Shown here piece after piece: positions 17,381 through 28,548 of a stretch of 64,000 nucleotides of DNA. Each line of letters opens with the position of its first letter. The first letter of the stretch is position 1. Where the stretch lies: the NCBI RefSeq assembly GCF_001040705.1, contig NZ_CVQP01000005.1, forward strand, positions 661,477 to 725,476, given 5' to 3'. The translations under genes were made by a program, and so were the position numbers. The notes beneath the pieces were generated by a model. The model had not been told where the DNA came from, did not search any database, and worked only from the letters and a program-made list of their open reading frames with translations. Source of the stretch: Rhodococcus sp. RD6.2. GTDB taxonomy: Bacteria > Actinomycetota > Actinomycetes > Mycobacteriales > Mycobacteriaceae.

Positions 17381-18374
17381 GGTGCCTCCAGTGCCGTGTC
17401 CACGGTGGTGGTCACGTTGCGCATCAGGTCGCTCGGTTCCTCCCAGGTGCCTGCGTCGGCGAATGCCACCGCCGCACCGACCTCGGTGGCGACGTCGGCG
17501 TCGATGCGCTGGAAGTCCGCTTCGGTGAACAGCCCGAGTTCCTTGAGTCGTGCGGAGAAGGTGTGGATGGGTCCGCGTTCCTTCCAGGCGTCCACCTCCG
17601 ACTTGTCGCGATACAGCTCGGGATCGAACATCGAGTGGGGGCGGAACCGGTAGGTCTGGAACTCGATGAAGAACGGGCGGCCGGTCTCGCGGACATGGGC
17701 GGCGCCGGTCCGGGCCGCGTCGAGGGTCGCGGTCACGTCCATGCCGTCGGCGCGGAGGGTGTCGACACCGTAGGAGGCTGCCTTGACGCACAGGTCGGTC
17801 TGCGACTCGGAGCGCGCCAGGGCCGTTCCCATCGCGTAGAGGTTGTTCTCGCAGCAGAACAGGACGGGCAGCTGCCACAGTGCTGCGAGGTTCAGCGACT
17901 CGTGGAAGGCGCCCTCAGCCATGGCGCCTTCGCCGAAGAAGCAGGCGGTGACGCGGCGGGTGTTCTGCATCGTGTCGGCGAGTGCGAGTCCGACGGCGAG
18001 CGGAAGTCCGCCTGCGACGATGGCGTTTCCGCCGTAGAAGCGGGTCGTGGCGTCGAACAGGTGCATCGAACCGCCGCGGCCGCGTGAACATCCTTCGCGT
18101 CTGCCGAACATCTCCGCCATGATCTCGTTCATCGGGACGCCGTGGACCAACGCGTGGCCGTGTTCGCGGTACGTGGCGATGACCGCGTCGCCCCTCTCGA
18201 GGGCGTGCAGGGCGCCGACCGCGACGGCTTCCTCCCCGATGTAGAGGTGCAGGAACCCACGGATCATCCCGGCGCCGTAGAGTTCCGCCGCCTTCTCCTC
18301 GAGACGCCGGATCCGGAGCATGTCGGTAAGGAGGGTGACGGCCAGCGTCCGGTCGAGGGGGAAGCCGGTTGCGG

Positions 18375-18378
<4 letters not shown>
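17377..18378 (-). CDS. 2-oxoacid (pyruvate-type) dehydrogenase E1 alpha subunit
   Basis: The 333-aa product carries the thiamine diphosphate motif as [17 protein letters not shown] through [11 protein letters not shown] (about residues 148-186). The first position pair is GEG rather than the usual GDG, keeping an acidic ligand. The ENNxYAMGT segment resembles pyruvate dehydrogenase E1alpha; the [11 protein letters not shown] segment also resembles acetoin dehydrogenases. ATG 18378 overlaps the acetyl-CoA synthetase stop (ATGA) and the gene overlaps E1beta, so three genes are tightly coupled. Confidence 0.92.
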
Positions 18379-20156
<1,778 letters not shown>

Positions 20157-20256
20157 CGAGAGTCGACTTCCTCGTGGGAGGGATGTTCGAGCCGAGATGT
20201 GGCTTCAGCATCGGCCCGGAGAGTTGGGGCCGGATAGAGGCGAAGGACCATTCTCG

Positions 20257-20270
20257 GTGACTTATGCCCC
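20257..20270 (+). promoter_or_regulatory. Putative DosR-like box in a divergent promoter
   Basis: GTGACTTATGCCCC, with flanks CTCG and TGA, fits the extended DosR pattern closely (TCGGTGACTTATGCCCC). It lies 70 nt upstream of the Rv2004c-like kinase and 101 nt upstream of acs. Confidence 0.52.
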
Positions 20271-20339
20271 TGACCCCGGCGGTGGGCAGTGGGGTTGACT
20301 GGTCGCGACGGCCTCGGCGGATCGGATCGGGTGAGATCA

Positions 20340-21839
20340 ATGGCGCGGACCCAGGCGGTACAGCCGAACCCCACGGTGGCGATCAGGGAGACACACACCG
20401 CCTACGTCGTCATGGTCGGCGATGTCGTGTTCAAGGCGAAGAAGCCCGTCCGGACGGCGTTCCTGGATTTCGCCACGCCGGAGCGGCGCGCGGCGGCGTG
20501 CCTGCGTGAGGTGGAGCTGAACAGCCGGTTGTGTCCGGACGTGTACCTCGGTGTCGCCGAACTGACCGATCCGGCGGGCGGTGCAGCGGAACCGCTGGTG
20601 AAGATGCGACGAATGCCGGAGAACCGGCGTCTGACCGCGATGATCACCGCGGGTGAGGACGCGACGGGCGAACTTACCGCGATCGCTCGGGTCGTCGTCC
20701 GGTTCCACCGGGAATGCCCGCGGGGGCCCGACATCGATCGGGACGCGTCACGCGATGCTGTGGCCGCGCGTTGGCGGGACAACCTGACCGAGGTCCGCGG
20801 GTACGACGAGACGGTGTTGCCTGCCGCGACGATCACCGAGATCGGCCGCTGCGCGGACGAGTACCTGGCAGGCCGTGAGGTGCTGTTCACCGAGCGGATC
20901 GCGGAGCGGAGGATCGTGGACGGGCACGGGGATCTGCTCGCGGACGACATCTTCTGTCTGCCCGACGGTCCGCGGATACTGGACTGCCTCGACTTCGACG
21001 ATCGGCTGCGACATGTCGACGTCGTCGACGACATTTCCTGTCTGGCAATGGATCTGGACAACCTCGGCCGGGCGGATCTGGCGGCGCACCTGCTGACCCG
21101 GGTCCGGGTGGAATCCGGTGACGACCCGCCGACGTCCCTGGTACACCACTTCGTCGCCTACCGGGCGTTCGTACGGGCCAAGGTCGCGGCCCTGCGCCAC
21201 AACCAGGGTGCGGCGGGCGCGCAGTCCGAAGCCCGGCGGCACGCCGACCTGGCACTGCGTCACCTCTGCGCTGGGTCGGTGCGGCTCGGGCTCGTCGGAG
21301 GCCTCCCCGGTACGGGCAAATCCACGCTCGCCCGGTCGATGAGCGCCCGCACCGGCGCGGTCGTCCTCGCCAGCGACGGAGTGCGGAAGCAACTGGCGGG
21401 TCTCGATCCGCGGACGCCGTGCCCCGCCGAGTACCGGGAGGGTCTGTACACGCAGGACATGACGGATCGCACGTACACCGAGATGCTCGAGCGTGCGACG
21501 GCGTTGCTGTCCACGGGCAGGTCGGTGCTGCTCGACGCCTCGTGGATCGACCCGCGGCACCGCGAGTGGGCCGTTGCCGCCACCCACCGAACCCACAGCG
21601 ACCTGGTCGAGCTCGAATGCACCGCACCGCGATCCGTCGCGATGGAACGGATCGAGCAGCGTCCGCGGGGCCAGTCGGACGCCGACGGCGCCGTGTTCGA
21701 CGCGATGGCGCGGCACCGTCGGCGACGAACCTCGGCCACGGTCGTCGACACGAGAGCCGGCCCCGGTGTGGCGGTCGACGCCGCCATCACCGCCTGGGGA
21801 GCGGCCGGCGTCTGGGACGTGACGGGAGACACCCCATGA
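20340..21839 (+). CDS. Rv2004c-like two-domain kinase (APH-like plus P-loop)
   Basis: The 499-aa product, the same size as M. tuberculosis Rv2004c (498), has an aminoglycoside-phosphotransferase-like N-terminal half with the catalytic-loop motif HGDLLADDIF (about residues 199-208) and a DFDD segment, then a P-loop kinase domain with Walker A GLPGTGKST (about 325-333). The real substrate is unknown; Rv2004c is DosR-regulated. ATG 20340 was chosen over one 17 codons earlier because of family length. It overlaps pfkB by four bases (ATGA). Confidence 0.9.
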   Translation: MARTQAVQPNPTVAIRETHTAYVVMVGDVVFKAKKPVRTAFLDFATPERRAAACLREVELNSRLCPDVYLGVAELTDPAGGAAEPLVKMRRMPENRRLTAMITAGEDATGELTAIARVVVRFHRECPRGPDIDRDASRDAVAARWRDNLTEVRGYDETVLPAATITEIGRCADEYLAGREVLFTERIAERRIVDGHGDLLADDIFCLPDGPRILDCLDFDDRLRHVDVVDDISCLAMDLDNLGRADLAAHLLTRVRVESGDDPPTSLVHHFVAYRAFVRAKVAALRHNQGAAGAQSEARRHADLALRHLCAGSVRLGLVGGLPGTGKSTLARSMSARTGAVVLASDGVRKQLAGLDPRTPCPAEYREGLYTQDMTDRTYTEMLERATALLSTGRSVLLDASWIDPRHREWAVAATHRTHSDLVELECTAPRSVAMERIEQRPRGQSDADGAVFDAMARHRRRRTSATVVDTRAGPGVAVDAAITAWGAAGVWDVTGDTP

Positions 21840-22780
21840 CGGACATCGTGACACTGACGATGAATCCCGCCCTCGACATCAGCACCACGGCGGATCGCGT
21901 CGTCGCGACGGACAAGGTGCGCTGCGGTGTGCCGCGACGGGACCCGGGCGGCGGCGGGATCAACGTCGCCCGCGTCCTGACTGCGCTCGGTGAACCGGCG
22001 ACAGCGGTGTTCCCGTCCGGGGGGCACAGTGGCCGCGCGCTGGAGGATCTCATCGCCTCCGAGGGGGTCCGGGCCCACACGGTGACGATCAGGCGATCGA
22101 CCCGGGAGAGCTTCACCGTCAACGAGGATCGCACCGGCCTGCAGTACCGCTTCGTACTGCCCGGGCCGGAACTCGCGGCGGTGGAGGTCGATGCGTGCCT
22201 GCACGCGCTCGCGTCGACGGCCCAGGGCGCGAGGTTCATCGTGGCCAGCGGCAGCCTGCCGCCCGGGGTGCCGGTCGACTTCTTCCAGACCGTCGCGGAC
22301 GTGGTGTCCGGCGTGGGTGCACGCCTGGTGGTGGACACGTCGGGGCCACCACTGCGCGCGCTTCGTCGCGGGGTGTATCTGCTCAAGCCGAGCATCCGTG
22401 AGTTGCGCGACTACGTCGGGCACGATTTGCGGTCCGTCGACGATCAGGTGGCTGCCGCACGCGCCATCGTCGATCGAGGAGTGTGCGCTGTGGTCGTGGT
22501 GTCGCTCGGGGCGGACGGTGCCGTGCACGTGACGACCGAGGGGGCCGAACACACGCGGTCACTGCACGTGCCCGTCGTCAGCGGGATCGGTGCGGGCGAC
22601 AGCATGGTTGCGGGCATCGTGTTCGGTCTCACCCGCGGGTGGGAGTTGCGTGATGCGGTGCGCTACGGCGTTGCCGCAGGCGCGGCGGCGATCGGCAGTC
22701 CCGGAACCGCGCTGTGCGATCGAGCGGAGGTCGATCGCTGCTACGCGCTGCTCTCGTCGGGCGGCGCAGGCGAAACTTGA
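21836..22780 (+). CDS. pfkB: PfkB-family sugar-phosphate kinase, Rv2029c-like
   Basis: The 314-aa product is a ribokinase-fold kinase of the 6-phosphofructokinase-2/tagatose-6-phosphate kinase branch: GGGGINVARVLTALG (about residues 38-52) and the catalytic GIGAGDSMVAG (Asp near 255), with an N-terminal TLTMNPALD strand. It probably phosphorylates fructose-6-phosphate, as shown for the type II PfkB of other bacteria; Rv2029c is DosR-regulated. GGGAG precedes the ATG, which overlaps the Rv2004c-like stop. It is convergent with the flavodoxin-like gene. Confidence 0.9.
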   Translation: MTDIVTLTMNPALDISTTADRVVATDKVRCGVPRRDPGGGGINVARVLTALGEPATAVFPSGGHSGRALEDLIASEGVRAHTVTIRRSTRESFTVNEDRTGLQYRFVLPGPELAAVEVDACLHALASTAQGARFIVASGSLPPGVPVDFFQTVADVVSGVGARLVVDTSGPPLRALRRGVYLLKPSIRELRDYVGHDLRSVDDQVAAARAIVDRGVCAVVVVSLGADGAVHVTTEGAEHTRSLHVPVVSGIGAGDSMVAGIVFGLTRGWELRDAVRYGVAAGAAAIGSPGTALCDRAEVDRCYALLSSGGAGET

Positions 22781-22818
22781 CCCCCCGGGAACGGGCCACG
22801 TCAGGCGTCGCCGGATGC

Positions 22819-23331
22819 TCAACGCAGGTGCGCGGCGATGGAGAAGGCCCAGGCCCTCACGTCGCCCCAGTCCCGGTTGTCGCCGTACCGTGCACCCATC
22901 AGACGCATGATCACCCGGAGACGACGCTGCGGAGGGCGGTCGAACACGCCCGCGAACGCGTGGAACTCGGTGACGCCGAGCATGTCCCGCACGGAGGCGA
23001 TCGCCGGCGGCACCATCCGGCGGAACACCGCGCCGATCGGACCGCGCAATGCGGGACCCATCCCGACGCTGAACAGCCACGTCGGTCGCGCCGACAGGTC
23101 CGCGCGGTGCCGTTCGATGTAGTGGTGGAATTCGGGGAGGTAGTCGCCGTCGTGGATCGCGCTGCCGAGGACGACCGCCGCGAACCCACCCGGGTCGGGA
23201 TCGTCGGTCACCGATGCGACGACGGCGGAACGTCCTGCCGCGGTGAGGGTGTCACCGATGCAGTTGGCGATCGTCGCGGTCGAACCCTGCACGCTGGCGT
23301 ACGTCACCAGGACGGCCGGGGTTGACGTCAC
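22819..23331 (-). CDS. Flavodoxin-like protein (HemG-type)
   Basis: The 170-aa product begins with a flavodoxin FMN-loop pattern (VTYASVQGSTATIANCIG, about residues 9-26), then VVLGSAIHDGDYLPEF, typical of the menaquinone-dependent protoporphyrinogen-oxidase-like flavodoxin domain. The ATG overlaps the ppsA stop (ATGA), so it is translated with PEP synthase. The electron partner is unknown. Confidence 0.85.
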   Translation of the reverse strand: MTSTPAVLVTYASVQGSTATIANCIGDTLTAAGRSAVVASVTDDPDPGGFAAVVLGSAIHDGDYLPEFHHYIERHRADLSARPTWLFSVGMGPALRGPIGAVFRRMVPPAIASVRDMLGVTEFHAFAGVFDRPPQRRLRVIMRLMGARYGDNRDWGDVRAWAFSIAAHLR

Positions 23332-25658
23332 CGCGCCGGGTCCGGTTCACCGTGCCGGGCCGACCGGGCACGGTCGAGCAGGATCCGGCGTTCGGCGGTC
23401 GCGACGAGACGGCGCGTGTACGCCGCGGTGTCGGGGGTGACGGACACCGACGTGATCCCCTGCCGGACGAGGTGTTCGGCGAGGGCCGGGTTCGTCGAGA
23501 CGGCCTGCCCGCACAGCGACGTGGTGAGCCCGGCGTTCGTCGCACGGTCGATGATCGTGTCGATGGCGTCGAGGACCGCCGGGTCCATCGCGTCGAACAG
23601 GTCCCGGCAGATCTCCGAGTCGCGGTCGACGCCGAGGACGAGTTGCGTCAGGTCGTTGGTGCCGATGGACACGCCGTCGATACCGAGCTCCGCGTAGCGG
23701 GGAAGCCAATAGCAAACGGACGGTACCTCCGCCATGATCCACCGATGCATGCTCCGATCGGATCCCAGGGGGTGCGCATCGAGCAGTCGCAGGCAGGCCT
23801 CGAGCTCCCACCGAGTACGAACGAACGGAATCATCAGGTGCACATTCGGGTATCGCTCCCGAACGCTGCGGATCACGTCGAGGTCGAGGCGGAACAGTTC
23901 CGGTTCGCGGACGTACCGGAAACAGCCGCGGTACCCGATCATCGGGTTGTCCTCCACCGGCTCGACATCACCGCCCGACAGGTTCGCGAACTCGTTGGTG
24001 CGCAGGTCGATCGCGCGGTAGATCACCGGCCTCGGGTGGAACGCGGCGGCGATCCGGGCGACGCCGGACGCCATCTGCGCGACGTACTCGTCGCGTCTCC
24101 CCTCGGCGAGGATGGTCGCCGGATGGACTCCCTGCAGGGCGTCCATGATCATGAACTCGGCGCGCAGGAGGCCGACCCCGTCGACGTCGGCCGCTGCGAC
24201 CCTTTCCGCCGCCTCCGGTGTCGCGAGGTTGACGTACACCGCCGTCGCGGTCGGCTCGGTCCGCCCCGGTTCCCCGATGTGCACGGGCGGAATCGGCTCA
24301 GCGGCGGCCTCCGATGCGGCGACCGCGCCGCCCTCGACCACCGTACCGGCGTCACCGTCGATGGTGACAAGGGTCCCGTCGACGAGGACCGACGTCGCGT
24401 CCCTTGCGCCGACGACCACCGGTCTGCCGAGTTCCCGGCCGACGATCGCGGCGTGGCAGGTGATGCCGCCGCCGTCGGTGACGATTCCTGCCGCCCGGCG
24501 CAGCACCGGAAGCCAGTCGGGCCGCGTCATGGGTGCGACGAGGATGTCGCCGTCGTGCAGCTGGCGGGCGTCGGCGACCGAGTGCAGCACCCGCACCGTG
24601 CCGGAGGCCGTTCCGGGGCTCGCGCCCAGGCCGTGTGCCAGGACCCGGCCGTCTGCGGCCGGAACGGGGGCAGCGACGCCGTCCCCACCGAGGGTGGTGA
24701 TGGGGCGGGTCTGGACGATCCACAGGTCGTCGCCGGCGAACGCGAACTCGAGGTCCTGCGGCGCGCCGTACCGCTCCTCGACGGCGACGGCCAGCCGTGC
24801 GAGCCGCTCCAGGTCGGCGTCGTCCAGTACACGGTGCCCGCGGTCGGCAAGGGGGATCTCGGTGCGCCGGTCACCGTCTGCGCCGCCGGTGATGGTGAAC
24901 GACTGCGATCCGATGTGGACGTCGAGGACGCCGAACCCGTCCTTGCCGACGACGTACGTGTCCGGTTCAACCTGCCCACCGACGACCACCTCACCGAGCC
25001 CGGTCGCCGCCTCCACCAGCACCCGCTCGCGGTCCCCGCTACGCGGGTCAGCGGTGAACGCGACCCCGGACCGGTCGGACGGGACCATCACCTGGACGAC
25101 GACGGCGACGGAGGGCTCGTCGTCGACGTTCTGGATGCTGCGGTAGCTCAGTGCCCGCTCCGACCACAGCGACGCCCAGCAACGACGAACCGCGTCGACG
25201 ACGTCGTCGACGCCACTGACGTTGGTGAAGCTGTCATGGATACCGGCGAAGGAAGTGTCGGCGGCGTCCTCCCCCGGCGCCGACGACCGCACCGCGACCA
25301 GGGTCGCGTCACCGAGATCGCGGTAGGCGTCGGCGATCTCGGTGCGCAGCGTGTCCGGGATGGGTGCGGCCAGGACGCTCTCCCGCAGCTCCGTCGCCGC
25401 GGCCGCGAGTTCGGCCTCCGCTGCACCCGCGGCAGGTAGGCGGCGGGCGCGCAGGCTACCGCGAATCCCGGCCGTCGACATCGCGTCGAGGTACGCCTCG
25501 CGGGTGACGACGAACCCGGCGGGGACCGGGAAGCCCGCGTGGGTCAGCTCGCCGAGATTGGCAGCCTTCCCTCCCACGGCGGGGGTGTCGGACAGCCGAA
25601 GGCCGCCTATCGGGCGGATCCATTGGCGGTCCACGCTTGCCGGGGTGGTGCCGTTCAT
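23328..25658 (-). CDS. ppsA: Phosphoenolpyruvate synthase
   Basis: The 776-aa product converts pyruvate, ATP and water to PEP, AMP and phosphate. An N-terminal ATP-grasp domain starts with VGGKAANLGEL; the swivelling phosphohistidine domain has GGGITCHAAIVGRELG (His near residue 407); the C-terminal PEP-binding barrel has GVGLLRAEFM, GYRGCFRY and the SLCGQAVS segment. GAGGAG lies 6 nt upstream of ATG 25658. A strong DosR-like box (25713-25726) ends 54 nt upstream of the start, and the promoter region is shared with the divergent CBS gene. Linking pyruvate back to PEP would complement PfkB and the dehydrogenase operon in a dormancy metabolism. Confidence 0.94.
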   Translation of the reverse strand: MNGTTPASVDRQWIRPIGGLRLSDTPAVGGKAANLGELTHAGFPVPAGFVVTREAYLDAMSTAGIRGSLRARRLPAAGAAEAELAAAATELRESVLAAPIPDTLRTEIADAYRDLGDATLVAVRSSAPGEDAADTSFAGIHDSFTNVSGVDDVVDAVRRCWASLWSERALSYRSIQNVDDEPSVAVVVQVMVPSDRSGVAFTADPRSGDRERVLVEAATGLGEVVVGGQVEPDTYVVGKDGFGVLDVHIGSQSFTITGGADGDRRTEIPLADRGHRVLDDADLERLARLAVAVEERYGAPQDLEFAFAGDDLWIVQTRPITTLGGDGVAAPVPAADGRVLAHGLGASPGTASGTVRVLHSVADARQLHDGDILVAPMTRPDWLPVLRRAAGIVTDGGGITCHAAIVGRELGRPVVVGARDATSVLVDGTLVTIDGDAGTVVEGGAVAASEAAAEPIPPVHIGEPGRTEPTATAVYVNLATPEAAERVAAADVDGVGLLRAEFMIMDALQGVHPATILAEGRRDEYVAQMASGVARIAAAFHPRPVIYRAIDLRTNEFANLSGGDVEPVEDNPMIGYRGCFRYVREPELFRLDLDVIRSVRERYPNVHLMIPFVRTRWELEACLRLLDAHPLGSDRSMHRWIMAEVPSVCYWLPRYAELGIDGVSIGTNDLTQLVLGVDRDSEICRDLFDAMDPAVLDAIDTIIDRATNAGLTTSLCGQAVSTNPALAEHLVRQGITSVSVTPDTAAYTRRLVATAERRILLDRARSARHGEPDPAR

Positions 25659-25712
25659 GCCGTGCTCCTCACCGTCACGGTTCAGCCAACACGGCCGCCG
25701 CGGCTCGCCCAA

Positions 25713-25726
25713 GGGCCTTAGGTCAC
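25713..25726 (+). promoter_or_regulatory. Putative DosR-like box for ppsA
   Basis: GGGCCTTAGGTCAC, on the minus strand GTGACCTAAGGCCC flanked by TTG, matches the extended DosR pattern in most positions. It lies 54 nt upstream of the ppsA start. Confidence 0.6.
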
Positions 25727-25753
25727 CAATCGGGGCGCGGTGGAGACGGCCCG

Positions 25754-25767
25754 AGGTCCAATGGCCC
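25754..25767 (+). promoter_or_regulatory. Possible DosR-like box for the CBS gene
   Basis: AGGTCCAATGGCCC keeps the 5-4-5 layout. It lies 52 nt upstream of the CBS gene start, mirroring the ppsA box on the other side of the divergent promoter. Confidence 0.4.
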
Positions 25768-25819
25768 TACCCGCGGGCGTGGCGCACCTGTGACGCTGAT
25801 CTGAGCGGAAGGAGCGGTC

Positions 25820-26380
25820 ATGCACGCGCGACACATCATGAGCAGCCCGGTCACCACGGTGACCCCGCAGACGCCGATCGACGAATGCCTGCGGATCGTC
25901 GAGAAGTCCGGATTCACCGTGCTCCCCGTCCTTGACGACGGGCACAACCTGGTCGGCATCGTCTCCGAGGGCGACCTGCTGCGCGAGAAGTTCCGCGCGC
26001 CGTCCGACGAGGCGTCGGTGACGGCGTCCGTGACGATGACGAGTCCAGTGGTCGCGATGGACCCGGACGTCGACGTCAGCGCACTCGCGTCGGCGATGCT
26101 GCGATCCGGCCTGCGGGGCATTCCGATCATGCACGAACGCGACGTGATCGGGATAGTCACTCGTCGCGACCTGATCTCGGTGCTCACCATGGACGACGAC
26201 CACATTCGGCGCGAGGTCCAGCACCGACTGGACGTGTACGCGGGATCGCCGAAATGGTCCGTCACGGTCGCCGACGGCGCGGTCCGGGTCAGCGGGCTCG
26301 AGTCCGGGGACGCGGAGAGCGGCGTCGTCGCCGCGCTCGCGGAGACGACCCCCGGCGTGACCGCCGTCGAGTTCGGGTAG
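25820..26380 (+). CDS. Double CBS-domain protein with C-terminal BON-like segment
   Basis: The 186-aa product has two CBS domains: MSSPVTTVTPQTPIDECLRI through VGIVSEGDLL (about residues 7-57) and MTSPVVAMDPDVDVSAL through IGIVTRRDLI (about 73-120). A short alpha/beta segment (about 128-186, IRREVQHRL then VADGAVRVSG) resembles a BON domain. CBS pairs bind adenosyl ligands and often act as energy sensors; M. tuberculosis Hrp1 (Rv2626c), a shorter DosR-regulated protein, has only the CBS pair. GGAAGGAG precedes ATG 25820. It is convergent with the second WS/DGAT. Confidence 0.88.
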   Translation: MHARHIMSSPVTTVTPQTPIDECLRIVEKSGFTVLPVLDDGHNLVGIVSEGDLLREKFRAPSDEASVTASVTMTSPVVAMDPDVDVSALASAMLRSGLRGIPIMHERDVIGIVTRRDLISVLTMDDDHIRREVQHRLDVYAGSPKWSVTVADGAVRVSGLESGDAESGVVAALAETTPGVTAVEFG

Positions 26381-26428
26381 GCATCACACGGTTGTCGCGC
26401 ATCTGCCCGGACAGATCACGCAACGCCG

Positions 26429-27820
26429 TCAGATGCGCAGAGCCACAGAGTCTTCCGCAGAGCCGGGACACAGCGCGACTACGTCGCGGAACCCGTCGGC
26501 GAGCGCTCCCGCGAGGACCTCGACGTCGGGTACCGCTGCTGCGTCGGCGTTCACCCCGACGCAGCACCGGGACCGGTACGACATCAGGGTCACGTTGAAT
26601 GCGGACCCCAGGGTCGGGCTGAACGCGTAGTGGCCGAGCAGTTCCGCGCCCGCGACGAAGAGCGGCACCGGCGACCCTGTCACGTTCGATGCGACCAGGT
26701 CGACGTGTTCGAGCATCCCGACGAGCACGGCGACCGGAAGCAGGTTCAGGGTGCCCGCGATGACGGGTGACAGCGCAACCGCCGGTTCGTGCCGCCAGGT
26801 GTCGACCACGGTGTGGATGTGGCGGATGAGTTCGGCGGGGTCGGTCACGTCGGTGGGCAGCGGGAACCGGGCGAGGGTGATCCGGTTGCCGCCCACCGCA
26901 TCACCCTCGGCGCGCAGGTTGATCGGCAATGTCACCCGCAACCGGTCCACCGGGGCGCCGTGGTGGCGGTGATAGCGGCCCGAGCCCAGAAGCACCGCCG
27001 CGAGGAAGGCGTCGTTGATCGATCCGCCCGCCGCCTCCGCGGCGGCTCCGAGGGCCCGTACGTCCACGTCGAGAGTGGCGAGTCGCCGGACGGTGCTGCG
27101 GTCGGTCATCACCGGGGACAGTGTGGTGAACACGGGACCGGTCAACCGGAGCGTCGACGCCAGTGTGGTCGCCGTCCTGCGCGCCGCGCCTACCGGGTCG
27201 CGGGCCGCCGCGGTCGACGCGCGCACCGCCGTGCGGCCGGCGGCGGCCAGGTGGCCCGGCCAGTAGCCTGCGCGTGGCGCGGCGACGGGCAGACCACCCT
27301 GCTGTGGTTCGTCCGCCTGGGCCTCCTCCCGGAGGTCGCCGTCACGGGTCAGGGCAACGATCTCCCTCATGATCTGCATCCCGCCGACCCCGTCGGTCAG
27401 GCTGTGGTGCACCTTGGTGACGAGCGCGGCCCGCCCGCCCGGGAGTCCACCGAGTGTGGTGAACTCCCACAGCGGGCGATCCTTGTCGAAGGCGCCCATC
27501 GTCGCCGTGCGCGCGAAGTCCAGGACCTCGCGCCAGCCCTGCCCATCCGTGACGTTGAGCGAACGGAGGTGCCAGCTCAGGTCGAAGTCGGGGTCGTTCA
27601 CCCAGTAGGGCGGCGTCGTCCCGAATCGGGGTGTGACCACCCGGCGCCGGAAGAGCGGAACCCTCCGCGTACCCCGCTCCATCATCGCGACGAATCGGTC
27701 CGGATCCGGCAGGCGGTCGAGGAGCGCGACGGCCACGATCGTCGACCGCAGCACCGGGTCTGTCTCCATCCGCCAGGACATCAGATCCGTCTGCGTCAGG
27801 TAGCGGCGGGGTGCGTCCAT
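26429..27820 (-). CDS. WS/DGAT-family acyltransferase (second of three)
   Basis: The 463-aa product has the acyltransferase motif HHSLTDG (about residues 135-141), the N-terminal LTQTDLMSWRMETDP pattern and a C-terminal LVASNVTGSP segment. It should make triacylglycerol or wax esters from acyl-CoA. ATG 27820 has GAGG 8 nt upstream; an in-frame ATG at 27850 is possible but its GGAG lies too close. A DosR-like box (27907-27920) is shared with the divergent flavodoxin gene. Confidence 0.91.
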   Translation of the reverse strand: MDAPRRYLTQTDLMSWRMETDPVLRSTIVAVALLDRLPDPDRFVAMMERGTRRVPLFRRRVVTPRFGTTPPYWVNDPDFDLSWHLRSLNVTDGQGWREVLDFARTATMGAFDKDRPLWEFTTLGGLPGGRAALVTKVHHSLTDGVGGMQIMREIVALTRDGDLREEAQADEPQQGGLPVAAPRAGYWPGHLAAAGRTAVRASTAAARDPVGAARRTATTLASTLRLTGPVFTTLSPVMTDRSTVRRLATLDVDVRALGAAAEAAGGSINDAFLAAVLLGSGRYHRHHGAPVDRLRVTLPINLRAEGDAVGGNRITLARFPLPTDVTDPAELIRHIHTVVDTWRHEPAVALSPVIAGTLNLLPVAVLVGMLEHVDLVASNVTGSPVPLFVAGAELLGHYAFSPTLGSAFNVTLMSYRSRCCVGVNADAAAVPDVEVLAGALADGFRDVVALCPGSAEDSVALRI

Positions 27821-27906
27821 CACGACCACCTCGACTCGTTGTGGGTTCATGCTCCAGTATTCGGCGGGACGCGAGCAGATCACAGTGACGAAGGATGCCC
27901 CTCGGC

Positions 27907-27920
27907 AGGACCTTGGACCC
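27907..27920 (+). promoter_or_regulatory. Putative DosR-like box in a divergent promoter
   Basis: AGGACCTTGGACCC keeps the 5-4-5 layout with near-palindromic arms. It lies 86 nt upstream of the WS/DGAT start and 92 nt upstream of the flavodoxin start. Confidence 0.52.
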
Positions 27921-28012
27921 TGCCCGACCCGAATCCGGTGCGCGAGCATGAATGCACGACCGATCGGACGAACCGGGCAGGCCGGCAGGCCAGGTCGACA
28001 AGGAGGGCCGTC

Positions 28013-28531
28013 ATGCGAACGCTCGTGGTCTACGAATCGATGTTCGGCAGCACCAGGCTCGTCGCCGAGGCGATCGCCCGTGGTGCCGCGGACGCCGGGG
28101 AGGCACAGGCGCTTCCGGTGGCTCGCGCCGATGCGGAGGACCTCACCGGATACGACCTCGTGGTCGTCGGCGGACCGACCCACCTGCACGGGATGAGCCG
28201 GCCGTCGAGTCGTCGGGGCGCCGAGCAGACCGCCGCGAAGCCTGGAGCCGACGAGACCCTCGAACCGGGTGCCACGGAAACCGGTGTGCGGGAATGGCTC
28301 TCGACACTACCCTCGGTGCACGGTCGTGCCGCCGCGTTCGACACCCGCAGACACGCACCCGCCCTGCTGACCGGCCGGGCGTCGAACGGCATCGGAAAGG
28401 GGCTGCGGCACCGCGGATACGACCTGGTGGCCGAGTCGGAGAGTTTCCTCGTCGACAAGAAATCCTGCCTCGAGCCCGGCGAGGAGGCGCGGGCCGAGCA
28501 GTGGGGCCGCGCGCTTGCGGGCACTCGATGA
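28013..28531 (+). CDS. Flavodoxin-domain protein
   Basis: The 172-aa product opens with a flavodoxin FMN loop (VVYESMFGSTRLVAEAIARG, residues 5-24) and later VVVGGPTHLHGMS (about 50-62). It probably carries electrons or acts as an FMN-dependent reductase. AAGGAGG lies 6 nt upstream of ATG 28013. It overlaps or abuts the metallo-hydrolase gene. Confidence 0.87.
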   Translation: MRTLVVYESMFGSTRLVAEAIARGAADAGEAQALPVARADAEDLTGYDLVVVGGPTHLHGMSRPSSRRGAEQTAAKPGADETLEPGATETGVREWLSTLPSVHGRAAAFDTRRHAPALLTGRASNGIGKGLRHRGYDLVAESESFLVDKKSCLEPGEEARAEQWGRALAGTR

Positions 28532-28548
28532 CGAGCGAGGAATCCCCC

